This document shows positions 17,756 to 27,000 of a stretch of 40,175 bases of DNA, piece by piece (position 1 is the first letter of the stretch; every line of letters begins with the position of its first letter). The notes under the pieces are model-generated. The model made no database searches. It saw nothing but the letters and a program-made list of their open reading frames with translations, and was not told where the DNA came from. The position numbers were made by a program, and so were the translations under genes. Origin of the DNA: Methylocystis sp. (lineage in GTDB: Bacteria > Pseudomonadota > Alphaproteobacteria > Rhizobiales > Beijerinckiaceae). The stretch is from positions 1 to 40,175 of the forward strand of contig JAMBEQ010000261.1 of NCBI GenBank assembly GCA_024506175.1. The letters run 5' to 3'.

Positions 17756-17855
17756 GGTCCTACCTTTGCCGCCGAGCGGCGGCGCCAAACGCCCGATTAG
17801 AGTCCACTCGGAAGGCACGGCCGAGAAGCTCGGCGGCGCGCCCAAATTCGCGCCG

Positions 17856-18842
17856 CTATGGCATCTCGACGACAACCCGCCCGCGTATTTTTCCCCCTAC
17901 GATCCGGCGCGCCCTCTCTAGCGCCTGGTCGAAGGGTATAATTTCACAGATGGCGTCGATTATCCCGGAGTCGAGGTCTGCCGCGATTCGCGTCCAGGCT
18001 TCGCGGCGCAAATCTATCCTGGGCCGCACGCTTTCGACGCCGATGAGCGACACGCCGCGCAGGATGAAAGGCGCGACGCTCGTAGGCAGATCCATCCCGC
18101 CGACGTTGCCGCAGGCGGCAACCGCTCCGTCGAACTGCGTTTGCGCGAGAATATTTGCGAGCGTCGTTCCGCCGACCGTGTCGATCCCGGCGGCGAAGCG
18201 CTGCTGCTGCAGCGCCTTGCTGGGCGCGGCGAAATCGTCGCGGGACAGTATCTCGGCCGCGCCGAGCGACTCGAGATAGGGGGCCTCGTCGGGCCGCCCG
18301 GTGATCGCCGCCACGCGCCAGCCGGCGCTCGCCAGCAGGGCTACGGCAAAGGAGCCCACGCCACCCGCCGCGCCGGAAACAACCGCGAGCCCATCGGCGG
18401 GCGCGAGGCCGTGACGCTCCAGGGCCAGCACGCAGAACATGGCGGTAAGCCCGGCGGTGCCGACCGTCATCGCTCTTGCGGGCGTCAGCGATTGTGGGAG
18501 CTTCACCAGCCAACCGCCGGGAAGCCGCGCCCTTTGTGCGAAACCGCCAAAATGCGCCTCTCCGAGGCCGCAGCCTGTGGCGATGGCCAAATCGCCCGGC
18601 GCGAAACCCTCTTGGCTCGAACTTATCACCCGCCCGGCGAGATCTACTCCAGGAATCATTGGAAAGTGGCGAATCACTGGCGCTTTTCCCGTAATCGCCA
18701 GGCCATCCTTGTAATTGATCGCCGAGTAAAGCACGGCGAGATCGACATCTCCCGGCATCAGCTCATCGTCCGCCATCTCGACGTAACCGGCGCAATGCGC
18801 GCCAGAGAGTTCATCAACTCGTATGGCCCGGAAAGAGGACAT
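17856..18842 (-). CDS. acuI: Acryloyl-CoA reductase / YhdH family oxidoreductase
   Basis: A 328-residue zinc-free medium-chain reductase of the YhdH/AcuI group. Landmarks are YSAINYKDGLAITGKAPVI, PMIPGVDLAGRVISS, the NADPH-binding loop GAAGGVGSFAVALLA, and a C-terminal FILRGVSLIGVESV. AcuI reduces toxic acryloyl-CoA to propionyl-CoA; many relatives have untested substrates. The start at 18842 is chosen for GGAG 5 nt upstream over an upstream in-frame TTG. A perfect 10-bp palindrome at 18881-18890 lies just upstream and may be its operator. Propionyl-CoA is also an EMC-pathway product, so the two could connect metabolically. Confidence 0.88.
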   Translation of the reverse strand: MSSFRAIRVDELSGAHCAGYVEMADDELMPGDVDLAVLYSAINYKDGLAITGKAPVIRHFPMIPGVDLAGRVISSSQEGFAPGDLAIATGCGLGEAHFGGFAQRARLPGGWLVKLPQSLTPARAMTVGTAGLTAMFCVLALERHGLAPADGLAVVSGAAGGVGSFAVALLASAGWRVAAITGRPDEAPYLESLGAAEILSRDDFAAPSKALQQQRFAAGIDTVGGTTLANILAQTQFDGAVAACGNVGGMDLPTSVAPFILRGVSLIGVESVRPRIDLRREAWTRIAADLDSGIIDAICEIIPFDQALERARRIVGGKIRGRVVVEMP

Positions 18843-18880
18843 GACTGCTCCAGTTGATCCCAAAAGGCGGACATTTGTTT

Positions 18881-18890
18881 ACTGATCAGT
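18881..18890. promoter_or_regulatory. ACTGATCAGT palindrome upstream of acuI
   Basis: A perfect 10-bp palindrome lies 38 bp upstream of the acuI ATG, in the spacer shared with the divergent mucR gene. The position suits a repressor operator for acuI. No regulator gene for it is in the immediate neighbourhood. Confidence 0.4.
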
Positions 18891-18977
18891 CGCCGCCCCC
18901 GGGAGCCTCATCTGGGCTGGACTTTACCTAAAACGACTGAGGACGCGCTAGAGACTTTGAGTTTATGACAGCCTCCT

Positions 18978-18994
18978 TGACGCCGCTGGCGTCA
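18978..18994. promoter_or_regulatory. TGACGCC-GCT-GGCGTCA palindrome
   Basis: Perfect 7-bp arms with a 3-bp spacer sit in the 371-bp spacer between acuI and mucR. It is too short and lacks a T-run for a terminator at this divergent position, so a protein-binding site is likelier. Which gene it serves is unclear. Confidence 0.4.
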
Positions 18995-19027
18995 CGAAAA
19001 GAGAAACATTCGCTGCAGTTCGCATGT

Positions 19028-19053
19028 CGTAAAAATTACGAAGAATAATTCTT
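19028..19053. promoter_or_regulatory. Two abutting AT-rich palindromes upstream of mucR
   Basis: CGTAA-AAA-TTACG (19028-19040) is followed directly by AAGAAT-A-ATTCTT (19041-19053), each a perfect inverted repeat. MucR/Ros proteins bind AT-rich DNA and repress their own genes, so this is a candidate autoregulatory site, about 160 bp before the mucR ATG. Confidence 0.45.
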
Positions 19054-19078
19054 GATAGAACGAGAACACTGGTATAAA
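19052..19078 (+). promoter_or_regulatory. Candidate mucR promoter
   Basis: TTGATA (19052-19057) and TATAAA (19073-19078) resemble -35 and -10 boxes with a 15-bp spacer, shorter than ideal. They overlap the end of the second AT-rich palindrome, which would fit autorepression. This is one of the few AT-rich patches in the window. Confidence 0.4.
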
Positions 19079-19213
19079 TTAATTTCTAGTCTTCGCCTGT
19101 TCGATAAAACCCGCGCTCAATAAGTTTTGTTCGGGCTATTGAGGCGGCGACGCTTTCCACGAGAAGACGCCCACTTCTCCGGGCCCCCACGAGACGCAAT
19201 AGGCGCCCCTGAA

Positions 19214-19621
19214 ATGAACCTGCCCAACAATATCGAACTCGCCGCCGACATCGTATCCGCATATGTCAGCAATAATTCGGTGCCGGCGGCCGACCTCCCG
19301 CACCTGATCAGCGAAGTCTACAACGCTTTGCTGCGCGTCGGCTCCGATGGGGCCGCGGCGCCGGCCGAGCCGCCGAAACCGGCGGTCGCCGTCAAGCGTT
19401 CGGTGACGAACGACTACATCATCTGCCTGGAAGACGGAAAGAAGTTCAAATCCCTCAAGCGCCATTTGCGCACGCAGTACGGTCTTTCCCCGGAGGAATA
19501 CCGGGAGAAATGGGGTCTGCCGGCCGATTATCCGATGGTCGCCCCCAATTACGCGCAGGCGCGCTCGAATCTGGCCAAACAGATGGGCCTGGGCCAGCAG
19601 CGCCGGCGCCGCGGCAAGTAG
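19214..19621 (+). CDS. mucR: MucR/Ros family transcriptional regulator
   Basis: A 135-residue DNA-binding protein. The N-terminal helical part [19 protein letters not shown] (oligomerisation region in the family) is followed by the Ros/MucR domain, with [39 protein letters not shown] and [13 protein letters not shown]. In the Ros zinc finger the ligands are C-x2-C and H-x4-H. Here the second Cys is Asp (CLED) and the second His is Tyr (HLRTQY), as in zinc-less or altered relatives. MucR is a global, nucleoid-type repressor of exopolysaccharide, motility and cell-cycle genes. The ATG at 19214 is preferred to an upstream TTG at 19127. A strong terminator follows. Confidence 0.93.
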   Translation: MNLPNNIELAADIVSAYVSNNSVPAADLPHLISEVYNALLRVGSDGAAAPAEPPKPAVAVKRSVTNDYIICLEDGKKFKSLKRHLRTQYGLSPEEYREKWGLPADYPMVAPNYAQARSNLAKQMGLGQQRRRRGK

Positions 19622-19648
19622 TCGCGACCGCCCTGTAAAAAGAAAAAA

Positions 19649-19679
19649 CCCGCGGCCAGTCGGCCGCGGGTTTTTTTTT
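19649..19679. terminator. Bidirectional intrinsic terminator
   Basis: A 9-bp perfect stem, CCCGCGGCC / GGCCGCGGG, with loop AGTC is followed by nine T residues and preceded by six A residues. It serves mucR on the plus strand and the FYDLN-acid gene on the minus strand. This is the clearest intrinsic terminator in the window. Confidence 0.92.
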
Positions 19680-19704
19680 GTCGTTCGTGAGAACGCCAAG
19701 GGGA

Positions 19705-20067
19705 TCAGACCTCGTCGTCAGTCTCTATGTCGCTGTCGATGAGGCCTGCGACGTCGTCGTCCTCGCCTTCTTCGGCTTCGAGGAAGGTGTCGTCCTCGCC
19801 AGCGTCATCGATCTCGACGTCCTCGTCGACATCGATCGTCTCCGCGGCGTTCTCGCTCTCCTCGACCTCGTCGAGCGACACCGTTTCGACGCCTTCCGCC
19901 TCGACTTCGTTCTCCTCCACCTCGGCGCGGCCGGGGGCGCGCGAGATGGCGGTGAGCTGGAAGATCGCGCCGCATTTCGGGCAGACGATCGGGTCCTTGT
20001 TGAAGTCGTAGAATTTCGTCGCGCAGGACTGGCATTGGCGCTTGGCGCCGAGTTCCGGTTTGGCCAC
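19705..20067 (-). CDS. TIGR02300 / FYDLN acid domain protein
   Basis: A 120-residue protein. The N-terminus [20 protein letters not shown], followed by [12 protein letters not shown], provides two CxxC pairs (a zinc ribbon) and the FYD(L/F)N motif. The last 75 residues are almost wholly acidic (for example [15 protein letters not shown]). The family is restricted mainly to alphaproteobacteria and has no proven function; the zinc ribbon plus acidic tail suggests a partner of nucleic-acid or ribosome-associated basic proteins. The start codon is GTG at 20067, with AAGGA upstream. Convergent with mucR across a shared terminator. Confidence 0.9.
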   Translation of the reverse strand: MAKPELGAKRQCQSCATKFYDFNKDPIVCPKCGAIFQLTAISRAPGRAEVEENEVEAEGVETVSLDEVEESENAAETIDVDEDVEIDDAGEDDTFLEAEEGEDDDVAGLIDSDIETDDEV

Positions 20068-20239
20068 GGTTCGTTGATCCTTACGAAAGAAGCAGCGTTT
20101 GAGCGCCCGCCTGATGATTCACCGTCGGGCGCTCCGGTTAGTGGGCTGCGGCGGCGCTGTCAAATGGATAAATGCGGGCGTCTCCGTCAGAGGATTTTGC
20201 GTTGCAAAGCGGCGCGCGGCTTGGCATAGAAAAAGGGCC

Positions 20240-20313
20240 GCGGGTGTAGCTCAATGGTAGAGCAGCAGCCTTCCAAGCTGAATACGAGGGTTCGATTCCC
20301 TTCACCCGCTCCA
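20240..20313 (+). tRNA. tRNA-Gly (anticodon UCC)
   Basis: A 74-nt cloverleaf with encoded CCA. The acceptor stem is GCGGGTG / CACCCGC, the D arm is GCTC-AATGGTA-GAGC, the anticodon loop is CTTCCAA (UCC, reads GGA/GGG), and the T arm is GAGGG-TTCGATT-CCCTT. All stems pair apart from one mismatch at the base of the anticodon stem. It is followed by the dgkA-like gene. Confidence 0.97.
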
Positions 20314-20370
20314 TAGGCCACCGCGGTCGCAAGCGAAGCACCTTCTTTGGCGCATGCGCAAGGGCCGAAG

Positions 20371-20750
20371 ATGCAAAATCACCGCGCCTTCTCGGCTTTT
20401 GCTCTGCTTAAAAGCTTTTCCTTCGCTTTTGCAGGGCTCGCCTTCATGCTCCGCACGCAGAGAAACGCCCGGGTTCACGCCCTGGCCACGGTCGCCGTCA
20501 CAGCGGCGGGACTAGCGTGCCAAGTTGACGCCCAGGATTGGCGCTGGCTCATTGCGGCGATTGCCCTGGTCTGGATGGCGGAGGCAATGAATACGGCCTT
20601 CGAGCATGTCTGCAACGTCGTCTCGCCGCAGTATCACGCAGAGGTCGAAAAAGCGAAGGACGTCCCGCTGGCGCGGTCCTGCTCGCAGCGGCCGGAGCGG
20701 CGATGATCGGCGCGAGCGTTTTCGCGCCGTATCTGGGCCTTCGGTTTTAG
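20371..20750 (+). pseudogene. dgkA: Diacylglycerol kinase, frameshifted near the C-terminus
   Basis: The first 98 residues match the small integral-membrane DgkA family: KSFSFAFAGLAFMLRTQRNA, RVHALATVAVTAAGLA, LIAAIALVWMAEAMNTAFEH and VSPQYHAEVEKAKDV, including the catalytic Glu/Asn region. After KAKDV the frame reads PLARSCSQ and stops at 20706. The plus-one frame continues as AGAVLLAAAGAAMIGASVF to a stop at 20750, exactly the expected third membrane span. One missing base near 20664 explains this. The original start is ATG 20371 with AGGG 6 nt upstream. DgkA recycles diacylglycerol or phosphorylates undecaprenol. A sequencing error cannot be excluded. Confidence 0.82.
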
Positions 20751-20819
20751 AGCGCATTGCGCAAAAGTTGACAGACTTTCGCGATAAGAATGCGCTCCAA
20801 GCTTTCAGTTTCTGCGATT

Positions 20820-23153
20820 TCAGCGCCCGCCTTTATGCTTCATCGCAGCCAGCAGCGCCTCTCCGAGCCCGCCGGGCCCATTGCCGGCCGGCTTTCCGCC
20901 GCGCGGCGCCGACGAGGATTGTTGCGGTCCGCGCGGACGACCTTGGTCGCGGCCAGCGCCGCCCCCTTGCCCGCCCTTGGCGTGCTGGCCCGGCGCGTCG
21001 TCGAGGCGCATGGAGAGCGAGATGCGCTTGCGCGGAACGTCGACCTCCATGACCTTCACCTTCACGATGTCGCCAGGCTTCACGACGCTGCGCGGGTCTT
21101 TGACGAACTCCTTAGACAACGCCGAGATATGCACCAGACCGTCCTGATGCACGCCGATGTCGACGAAGGCGCCGAAAGCGGCCACATTGGTGACGACCCC
21201 CTCGAGGACCATGCCGGCCTTCAGATCATTGAGGGTCTCGACGCCTTCCTGGAAAGTCGCCGTCTTGAAGGCGGGGCGCGGGTCGCGCCCGGGCTTTTCC
21301 AATTCCGCCAGCACGTCGGTGATGGTTGGAACGCCGAATGTCTCGTCGGCGAATTGCGTCGGCCTGAACTTGCGCAGCTCGTTCGCGTTGCCGATCAGCG
21401 ATCTGATGTCGGTTTTCGCGGCGTCGAGGATGCGGCGCACCAGCGGATAGGCTTCCGGATGCACGCCCGAGCGGTCGAGCGGATCGTCGCCGTCGATAAT
21501 GCGCAGGAAACCCGCGCTCTGCTCGAAAGCCTTGGGGCCGAGGCGCGGGACTTTCTTCAATTCGGCGCGCGTGCGGAACGGCCCGTTGGCGTCTCGATGC
21601 GCGACAATATTGGCGGCGAGCGTGTCGCCAAGGCCGGATACGCGGGCAAGCAGCGGCGCGGAGGCGGTGTTCACGTCGACTCCGACGGCGTTCACGCAGT
21701 CCTCGACCACCGCGTCGAGCGTGCGCGACAGCTTCGTCTCCGATAGATCATGCTGATATTGCCCCACGCCGATGGACTTGGGTTCGATTTTCACGAGCTC
21801 GGCCAGCGGGTCTTGAAGGCGGCGCGCGATCGACGCTGCGCCGCGCAACGTGACGTCGAGGTCGGGTAGTTCTTTCGAGGCGTATTCGGAAGCCGAATAA
21901 ACCGAAGCGCCGGCTTCCGACACGACGATCTTTGTGAGCTTCAGCTCGGGGTGTTTCGAGATAAGTTCTCCGGCGAGCTTATCCGTCTCGCGCGAGGCTG
22001 TGCCGTTGCCGATCGCGATCAGCTCGATCTTGTGCTGGCGCGCGAGGCTCGCGAGCATGGCGATCGATTCGTCCCAGCGCCGCTGCGGCTCGTGGGGATA
22101 GATCGGGGTTGTCGCGACGATCTTGCCGGTTGCGTCGATCACCGCGACCTTCACGCCGGTGCGGAAGCCGGGATCGAGGCCGATGGTCGCGCGCGCGCCC
22201 GCCGGTGCGGCGAGCAGAAGGTCGCGCAGATTTTCGGCGAACACGCGAATGGCTTCTTCCTCCGCGAATCGCCACAGGCGGGAGCGGGCGTCGACGGAAA
22301 GATGCAGCTCGATCTTGGTGCGCCAGGCCCAGCGCGCCGTCTCCAGCAGCCATTTGTCGCCAGGGCGGCCGCGATCCTCGATATTGTAGCGGCGCGCGAT
22401 TCGGCTCTCGTAGCCTCCAACCCCAGGCTCGGCCTCGGGCGCCATTTCGAGCTCCAGCACCTCCTCCTTCTCGCCGCGGAAGAGCGCGAGAATGCGGTGC
22501 GAGGGAAGCTTCGAGATCGGCTGCGAGAACTCAAAGTAATCCGAATATTTCGCGCCCGCCGCCTCTTTGCCCTCGCGCGGCTTGGATTTCACAATTGCTT
22601 GCTGCCAGTGGGTCTCGCGCAGCGCGCCAATGAGATCGGCGTCTTCGGCAAATCGCTCGACGAGGATGGCGCGCGCACCCTCGAGCGCCGCCTCGACGGT
22701 CGCCACATTCTTTTCGGCGTTCACGAAGGCTTCGGCCTGCGCCTTCGGGTCTTTTTCGGGCGAGGAGAGCAGCGCGTCGGCGAGCGGCGCAAGGCCCGCT
22801 TCGATGGCGATCTGCGCCTTGGTTCGGCGCTTGGGCTTGAACGGCAGGTAAATGTCTTCGAGGCGGGCCTTGTTGTCGGCCTCCATGATGACGCGCCTGA
22901 GGGCCTCGTCGAGCTTTCCCTGCGATTCGATCGAATCGAGAATCGCCTTGCGGCGTTCTTCGAGCTCCCGGAGATAGCTCAGCCGCTCTTCGAGCTTACG
23001 CAGCTGCGCATCATCGAGCTGGCCAGTCGCCTCCTTGCGATAGCGCGCGATGAAGGGGACAGTCGAACCGCCGTCGAGCAGGCCGATCGCGGCCTCCACC
23101 TGCCAGGGTTTCGCCGCAAGTTCCTCGCTCAGCCGCTCGACGATCGACGCCAT
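20820..23153 (-). CDS. tex: Tex-family RNA-binding transcription accessory protein
   Basis: A 777-residue full-length Tex protein. In order it has the N-terminal helical domain ([20 protein letters not shown] and [14 protein letters not shown]), a YqgF/RNase H-like domain ([20 protein letters not shown]), and helix-hairpin-helix motifs ([19 protein letters not shown] and [18 protein letters not shown]). An S1 RNA-binding domain follows near residue 645 ([20 protein letters not shown]), with a Gly/Arg/Gln-rich tail. Tex binds nucleic acids and acts with the transcription machinery; its exact role varies between species. It faces the frameshifted dgkA convergently. Confidence 0.96.
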   Translation of the reverse strand: MASIVERLSEELAAKPWQVEAAIGLLDGGSTVPFIARYRKEATGQLDDAQLRKLEERLSYLRELEERRKAILDSIESQGKLDEALRRVIMEADNKARLEDIYLPFKPKRRTKAQIAIEAGLAPLADALLSSPEKDPKAQAEAFVNAEKNVATVEAALEGARAILVERFAEDADLIGALRETHWQQAIVKSKPREGKEAAGAKYSDYFEFSQPISKLPSHRILALFRGEKEEVLELEMAPEAEPGVGGYESRIARRYNIEDRGRPGDKWLLETARWAWRTKIELHLSVDARSRLWRFAEEEAIRVFAENLRDLLLAAPAGARATIGLDPGFRTGVKVAVIDATGKIVATTPIYPHEPQRRWDESIAMLASLARQHKIELIAIGNGTASRETDKLAGELISKHPELKLTKIVVSEAGASVYSASEYASKELPDLDVTLRGAASIARRLQDPLAELVKIEPKSIGVGQYQHDLSETKLSRTLDAVVEDCVNAVGVDVNTASAPLLARVSGLGDTLAANIVAHRDANGPFRTRAELKKVPRLGPKAFEQSAGFLRIIDGDDPLDRSGVHPEAYPLVRRILDAAKTDIRSLIGNANELRKFRPTQFADETFGVPTITDVLAELEKPGRDPRPAFKTATFQEGVETLNDLKAGMVLEGVVTNVAAFGAFVDIGVHQDGLVHISALSKEFVKDPRSVVKPGDIVKVKVMEVDVPRKRISLSMRLDDAPGQHAKGGQGGGAGRDQGRPRGPQQSSSAPRGGKPAGNGPGGLGEALLAAMKHKGGR

Positions 23154-23801
23154 ATGCTCGCCTCTTTCCGTTGGGAGGGCAGCTTTTACCCAAGCGCATC
23201 AGACGAAGTCAAAGACGCCCGCCCGTTGCGCACAAGAGCGGCGTTAACCTTAGATCGATCCTTGAGCGCATCTCCAGCGCCTCTGGGGAGGGAGGGCGTT
23301 GGACCAATCAATCTGACCCCCGTCCCAGATTCGCACAGGCCGTTAGGGTTTGTCGCGTGGCGGCGGGCCTCGCTGGGGCTCGCCTTGGCGCGCCCCTCCT
23401 AGATCTGGCGCCAAGGAACGTTCTGCAGCGCAATATCGGCCCGAACGGATAGCAAACCTGGAGGGAGAAGCGATTCGTGCTCGTCTCGTTCCCTTTCGAT
23501 CCTAAAACTTAACAGGACGATGGCTTTGGGACTCATTGACAAAAAAGGGGGAGAGAGTCCCGCAGCAGTTGCCGCGATTGAGGAAATAACGTCCAATCCG
23601 CGCAAGATTTGGGGCACAAACGGCAAAAATTTCTATATATTGTTGGAACAGAGCATGACTCGGCCAGAGTCAGCGATTCGGCCGCGATTCGTTCGCGCGC
23701 TGTTCGGAAGGTGAATTCGCGCTCCGCCAGAAGTTCCTTTATGAGACGTCGCCGCCCTTCTAAGGGGCCCAGGGTCAGAACGACAAGAACCGACAATCAT
23801 C
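23154..23801. other. 648-bp spacer between divergent tex and the helicase gene
   Basis: The left part contains TTAACC (23244-23249), a CtrA half-site-like sequence 91 bp upstream of tex. A 9-bp inverted repeat CCTTGGCGC / GCGCCAAGG lies at 23383-23416. The right part is more AT-rich, with TATATATTG near 23632 as a possible helicase promoter and a GACTC-GGCCA-GAGTC palindrome near 23657. A 64-codon frame lies inside (listed separately). The spacer is unusually long for this gene-dense window, and a small RNA cannot be excluded. Confidence 0.45.
23520..23714 (+). CDS. Possible small protein of unknown function
   Basis: A 64-codon frame beginning MALGLIDKKGGESPAAVAAI has ATG preceded by AGGA 4 nt upstream. 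Composition is plausible for a soluble protein (helical first half, basic C-terminus). No family is recognised, and a 264-bp frame on the opposite strand overlaps it. Kept as a low-confidence candidate only. Confidence 0.22.
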   Translation: MALGLIDKKGGESPAAVAAIEEITSNPRKIWGTNGKNFYILLEQSMTRPESAIRPRFVRALFGR

Positions 23802-26800
23802 ATGCCGCCGCTCCCGCCAGGAAGCCGCGCCGCCTCTCATGGGTTGGCCGCGGTGCTCGGCCCCACCAACACCGGCAAGACCCATCACGCCATTGAGCGC
23901 ATGCTTTCGTTCCCGAGCGGCGTCATCGGCCTGCCGCTGCGGCTGCTCGCGCGCGAGGTCTATGGGCGCGTCGTCGCCAAGGTCGGCTCCGAGGCCGTCG
24001 CCCTCATCACCGGCGAGGAGAAAATCAAGCCCCGCGCGCCTGCCTATTGGATCTCGACCGTCGAGGCGATGCCGCGCGACGTCAACGTGGACTTTGTGGC
24101 CATCGACGAAATCCAGCTCGCCGCGGACCTCGACCGGGGGCACATCTTCGCCGACCGGCTGCTGCGCTGGCGGGGGCGCCAGGAGACGCTCCTGATCGGC
24201 GCCGACACGATGGCGCCGCTGATCGGCGAGCTTTTCCCCGGCGCCCCCATTTTCTCGCGCCCGCGCTTGTCGCGCCTCACCTTCGCGGGCGACAAGAAGA
24301 TTTCCCGCCTGCCGCCGAGAACCGCCATCGTGGCCTTTTCGGCCGAGGAGGTTTACGCCATTGCCGAATGGATCAAGCGGCAAAGGGGCGGCGCGGCCGT
24401 GGTGCTCGGGGCGCTTTCGCCGCGCACCCGCAACGCGCAGGTCGAGATCTTCCAGTCAGGCGACGTCGACTACATCGTTGCGACGGACGCCATTGGCATG
24501 GGCCTCAATCTCGATGTGGATTATGTGGCCTTCGCCTCCGACCGCAAATTCGACGGCTGGCGTTATCGCCGCCTCACGCCGGCGGAATTCGGCCAAATCG
24601 CCGGCCGCGCGGGACGCCATATGAGCGACGGCGCCTTCGGCGCCACGGGTCGCTGCCCGCCTTTCGAGGAAGAGCTGATCGAGGCGCTGGAGGACCATCG
24701 CTTCGATCCTGTTCAGCTCCTTCAATGGCGCAATAGCGAACTCGATTTTTCATCCATCGCGGCGCTCCTGCGCTCTCTGGACAAGACCCCGGGCCATCCG
24801 CGCTTTACCCGCGCGCCGATCGCTGTGGATCAGTTGACCTTGGAGGCGGCCAGCCGCGACGAAATCGCGCAGCGCAACGCCAAGACGCCCGCCGATGTCG
24901 CGCGTTTATGGGAAGCCTGCCAGATTCCGGATTATCCAAAGAGCTCTCCGGCCGCGCACGCCGATTTGGCGCTCTCGGTTTTTTCTTTCATTGCAAGACG
25001 CGGCAAAATTCCGGCCGATTGGATGGCTAAGCATATCGCCGCCGTGGACCGGACCGACGGCGACATCGACACGCTATCGTACCGGCTTGCGCAAGTCCGC
25101 ACGGTGAGCTTCATCTCGAACCGATCGGGCTGGCTTGACGACGCCGAGCATTGGCAGAGCGTCGCGCGTCGGGTAGAGGACAGCCTGTCCGATGCGCTGC
25201 ACGCCCGTTTGACGCAGCGTTTCGTCGATCGCCGCACCAGCGTGCTGATGCGCCGCTTAAGAGAGAATGCGATGCTCGAAGCCGAAATAAACGCCGCCGG
25301 CGACGTGCTGGTTGAAGGCCAGCATGTCGGGAGCCTCCAGGGCTTTCGCTTTACGCCAGATCCCGGGGCGGCGGGCGAAGCCGCCAAGGCCTTGAATGCG
25401 GCCGCCCAGAAGGCCCTCGCCGGAGAGTTCGAAGCGCGCGCGACGCGCGTTTTCGACGCCGTCGACGACGCCTTTGTGCTCGGCAACGACGGCGTCATCC
25501 GCTGGCTCGGCGAGCCTGTCGCGAAAATTACGGCCGGCGCAGGCGTGCTCACGCCCACGACCCGCGTCCTCGCCGACGAGCAGCTCACCGGCGCGGCGCT
25601 GGAAAAGGTTCAGACCCGTCTCAACCTCTGGCTGGCGCAACATGTCAAAAAATTGCTCGGCCCGCTGGAGGCGCTGGAGAAGGGCGAGGGGCTGGAGGGG
25701 GTGACGCGCGGCGTCGCTTTCCAGCTCGCGGAGGAGCTGGGCGTCCTCGACCGCGCCCGCGTCGCCAAGGAAGTAAAGGCTTTCTCGCAGGAAGACCGGG
25801 CCGCGCTGCGCAAGCTCGGCGTGCGATTCGGCGCCTATCACATCTATCTGCCCCTCCTGCTGAAGCCCGCGCCGCGCGCTCTGGCTTCGCTGCTTTGGGC
25901 GCTACAGCACGGCGGGCTCGACAATGTGAAGGGACTCGAGGAGGTCCCGCATCTCGCGGCCTCTGGCCGCACCTCCTTCGCCGCCGACCCCTCTATAGCG
26001 AAAGGGTTTTACCGCGCCGCTGGCTTCCGGGTCTGCGGCGAGCGGGTGGTGCGCGCAGATATTCTGGAGCGCCTCGCCGATCTCATCCGTCCGGCGATCG
26101 CCTACAAGCCCGGCGTCACGGCTGGTGACCCGCCGCCTGGGGCGGCTGATGGCGAGGGCTTCGTCGTCACTGTCGCGATGACTTCGTTGACCGGCTGTTC
26201 CGGCGAGGCTTTCTCTTCGATTTTGAAGTCGCTCGGCTATGCGCCGACCCAGCGCCCTGGCCCTGCCATCACCGTGCCGCTGATCCCCGCGGCCTCGACC
26301 CAGCCGATTGCGCCGAAGCCCGCGGCGGAAGAATCGCCGGCCGAGGCCCCGAGCGAAGCGGTTTCCGAGGCGTTAGCCTCCGAAACGCCCGCCTTCGTCC
26401 CCGAGACGCCGGCCGCCGAGTCCGCGCCCGCGATGGAGACGCCTTCCGAGGCTGCCCCCGACGTCGTCGCAACATCTCCTGTCATGGAAGCCGCTGTCGA
26501 GGCCGTTGGCGAAGTCGCTGTCGCCGTGGAGGCGCCGGTCGCTGCGACCGCCCCTGAGCCGGCCGCCGAAGCAGAAGCCGCGCTCGAACCTCCCGCAGTG
26601 ATCGAAGTCTGGGGGCCGCAGCGCCACGCCCATGCCGGGCCGCGCCGTCATCAAGGCGCGCCTCAACGCGCTCCGCGCGAGGGGGCCGAGGGCGAGCGTC
26701 GCCCGCCCCGCCGTGACCACCGCCCCCGCCAGCCCGAGGGCGCCGCCGCTCCCGCTGACGGGGCGGGACAGGCCGCCGGCGGCAGGCCGCATTTCGAAAA

Positions 26801-26987
26801 GCCGCGTTTCGACAAACCGCGTTTCGACAAGCCCCGTCCCGATCGAGGGCCGCGGGAGGACCGCCGCGGTCGTCCCGCCGGCAACTTCGCCCCCGCCGAG
26901 AAGCGCGAGCGTCAGCCTGACCCGGATTCGCCCTTCGCCAAGCTCGCGGCGCTGAAAGCCGAGCTGGAGAAAAAAGGCAAAGGCTAA
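23802..26987 (+). CDS. Suv3-like superfamily 2 RNA helicase with long disordered tail
   Basis: A 1061-residue protein. The helicase core matches alphaproteobacterial relatives of mitochondrial Suv3: Walker A GPTNTGKTHHAIERML, motif Ia LPLRLLAREVYGRV, motif II VAIDEIQLAAD, motif V ATDAIGMGLNLDVD and motif VI QIAGRAGRHMSDGAFG, followed by conserved C-terminal domains to about residue 800. From about residue 820 the sequence is low complexity: first Ala/Glu/Pro rich, then Arg/Pro rich with tandem KPRFDKPRFDKPRP-type repeats, typical of disordered RNA-binding tails in degradosome helicases. It probably unwinds structured RNA during decay. The 648-bp spacer upstream may carry its promoter, and it is followed by manC rather than the small RNA-binding genes common in relatives. 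Confidence 0.9.
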   Translation: MPPLPPGSRAASHGLAAVLGPTNTGKTHHAIERMLSFPSGVIGLPLRLLAREVYGRVVAKVGSEAVALITGEEKIKPRAPAYWISTVEAMPRDVNVDFVAIDEIQLAADLDRGHIFADRLLRWRGRQETLLIGADTMAPLIGELFPGAPIFSRPRLSRLTFAGDKKISRLPPRTAIVAFSAEEVYAIAEWIKRQRGGAAVVLGALSPRTRNAQVEIFQSGDVDYIVATDAIGMGLNLDVDYVAFASDRKFDGWRYRRLTPAEFGQIAGRAGRHMSDGAFGATGRCPPFEEELIEALEDHRFDPVQLLQWRNSELDFSSIAALLRSLDKTPGHPRFTRAPIAVDQLTLEAASRDEIAQRNAKTPADVARLWEACQIPDYPKSSPAAHADLALSVFSFIARRGKIPADWMAKHIAAVDRTDGDIDTLSYRLAQVRTVSFISNRSGWLDDAEHWQSVARRVEDSLSDALHARLTQRFVDRRTSVLMRRLRENAMLEAEINAAGDVLVEGQHVGSLQGFRFTPDPGAAGEAAKALNAAAQKALAGEFEARATRVFDAVDDAFVLGNDGVIRWLGEPVAKITAGAGVLTPTTRVLADEQLTGAALEKVQTRLNLWLAQHVKKLLGPLEALEKGEGLEGVTRGVAFQLAEELGVLDRARVAKEVKAFSQEDRAALRKLGVRFGAYHIYLPLLLKPAPRALASLLWALQHGGLDNVKGLEEVPHLAASGRTSFAADPSIAKGFYRAAGFRVCGERVVRADILERLADLIRPAIAYKPGVTAGDPPPGAADGEGFVVTVAMTSLTGCSGEAFSSILKSLGYAPTQRPGPAITVPLIPAASTQPIAPKPAAEESPAEAPSEAVSEALASETPAFVPETPAAESAPAMETPSEAAPDVVATSPVMEAAVEAVGEVAVAVEAPVAATAPEPAAEAEAALEPPAVIEVWGPQRHAHAGPRRHQGAPQRAPREGAEGERRPPRRDHRPRQPEGAAAPADGAGQAAGGRPHFEKPRFDKPRFDKPRPDRGPREDRRGRPAGNFAPAEKRERQPDPDSPFAKLAALKAELEKKGKG

Positions 26988-27000
26988 GCAAAAGCAAAGC

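Noticed and set aside
20138-20341. Minus-strand open frame containing KGIEPSYSAWKAAALPLSYT
   Set aside because: It is antisense to tRNA-Gly; this peptide is a well-known false protein produced by translating the complement of tRNA-Gly.
21951-23402. 483-codon plus-strand frame opposite tex
   Set aside because: Antisense shadow of tex; Arg/Leu/Ala-rich with no family resemblance.
23533-23796. 87-codon minus-strand frame in the long spacer
   Set aside because: No Shine-Dalgarno or family resemblance, and it overlaps a plus-strand frame of equal weakness that does have one.
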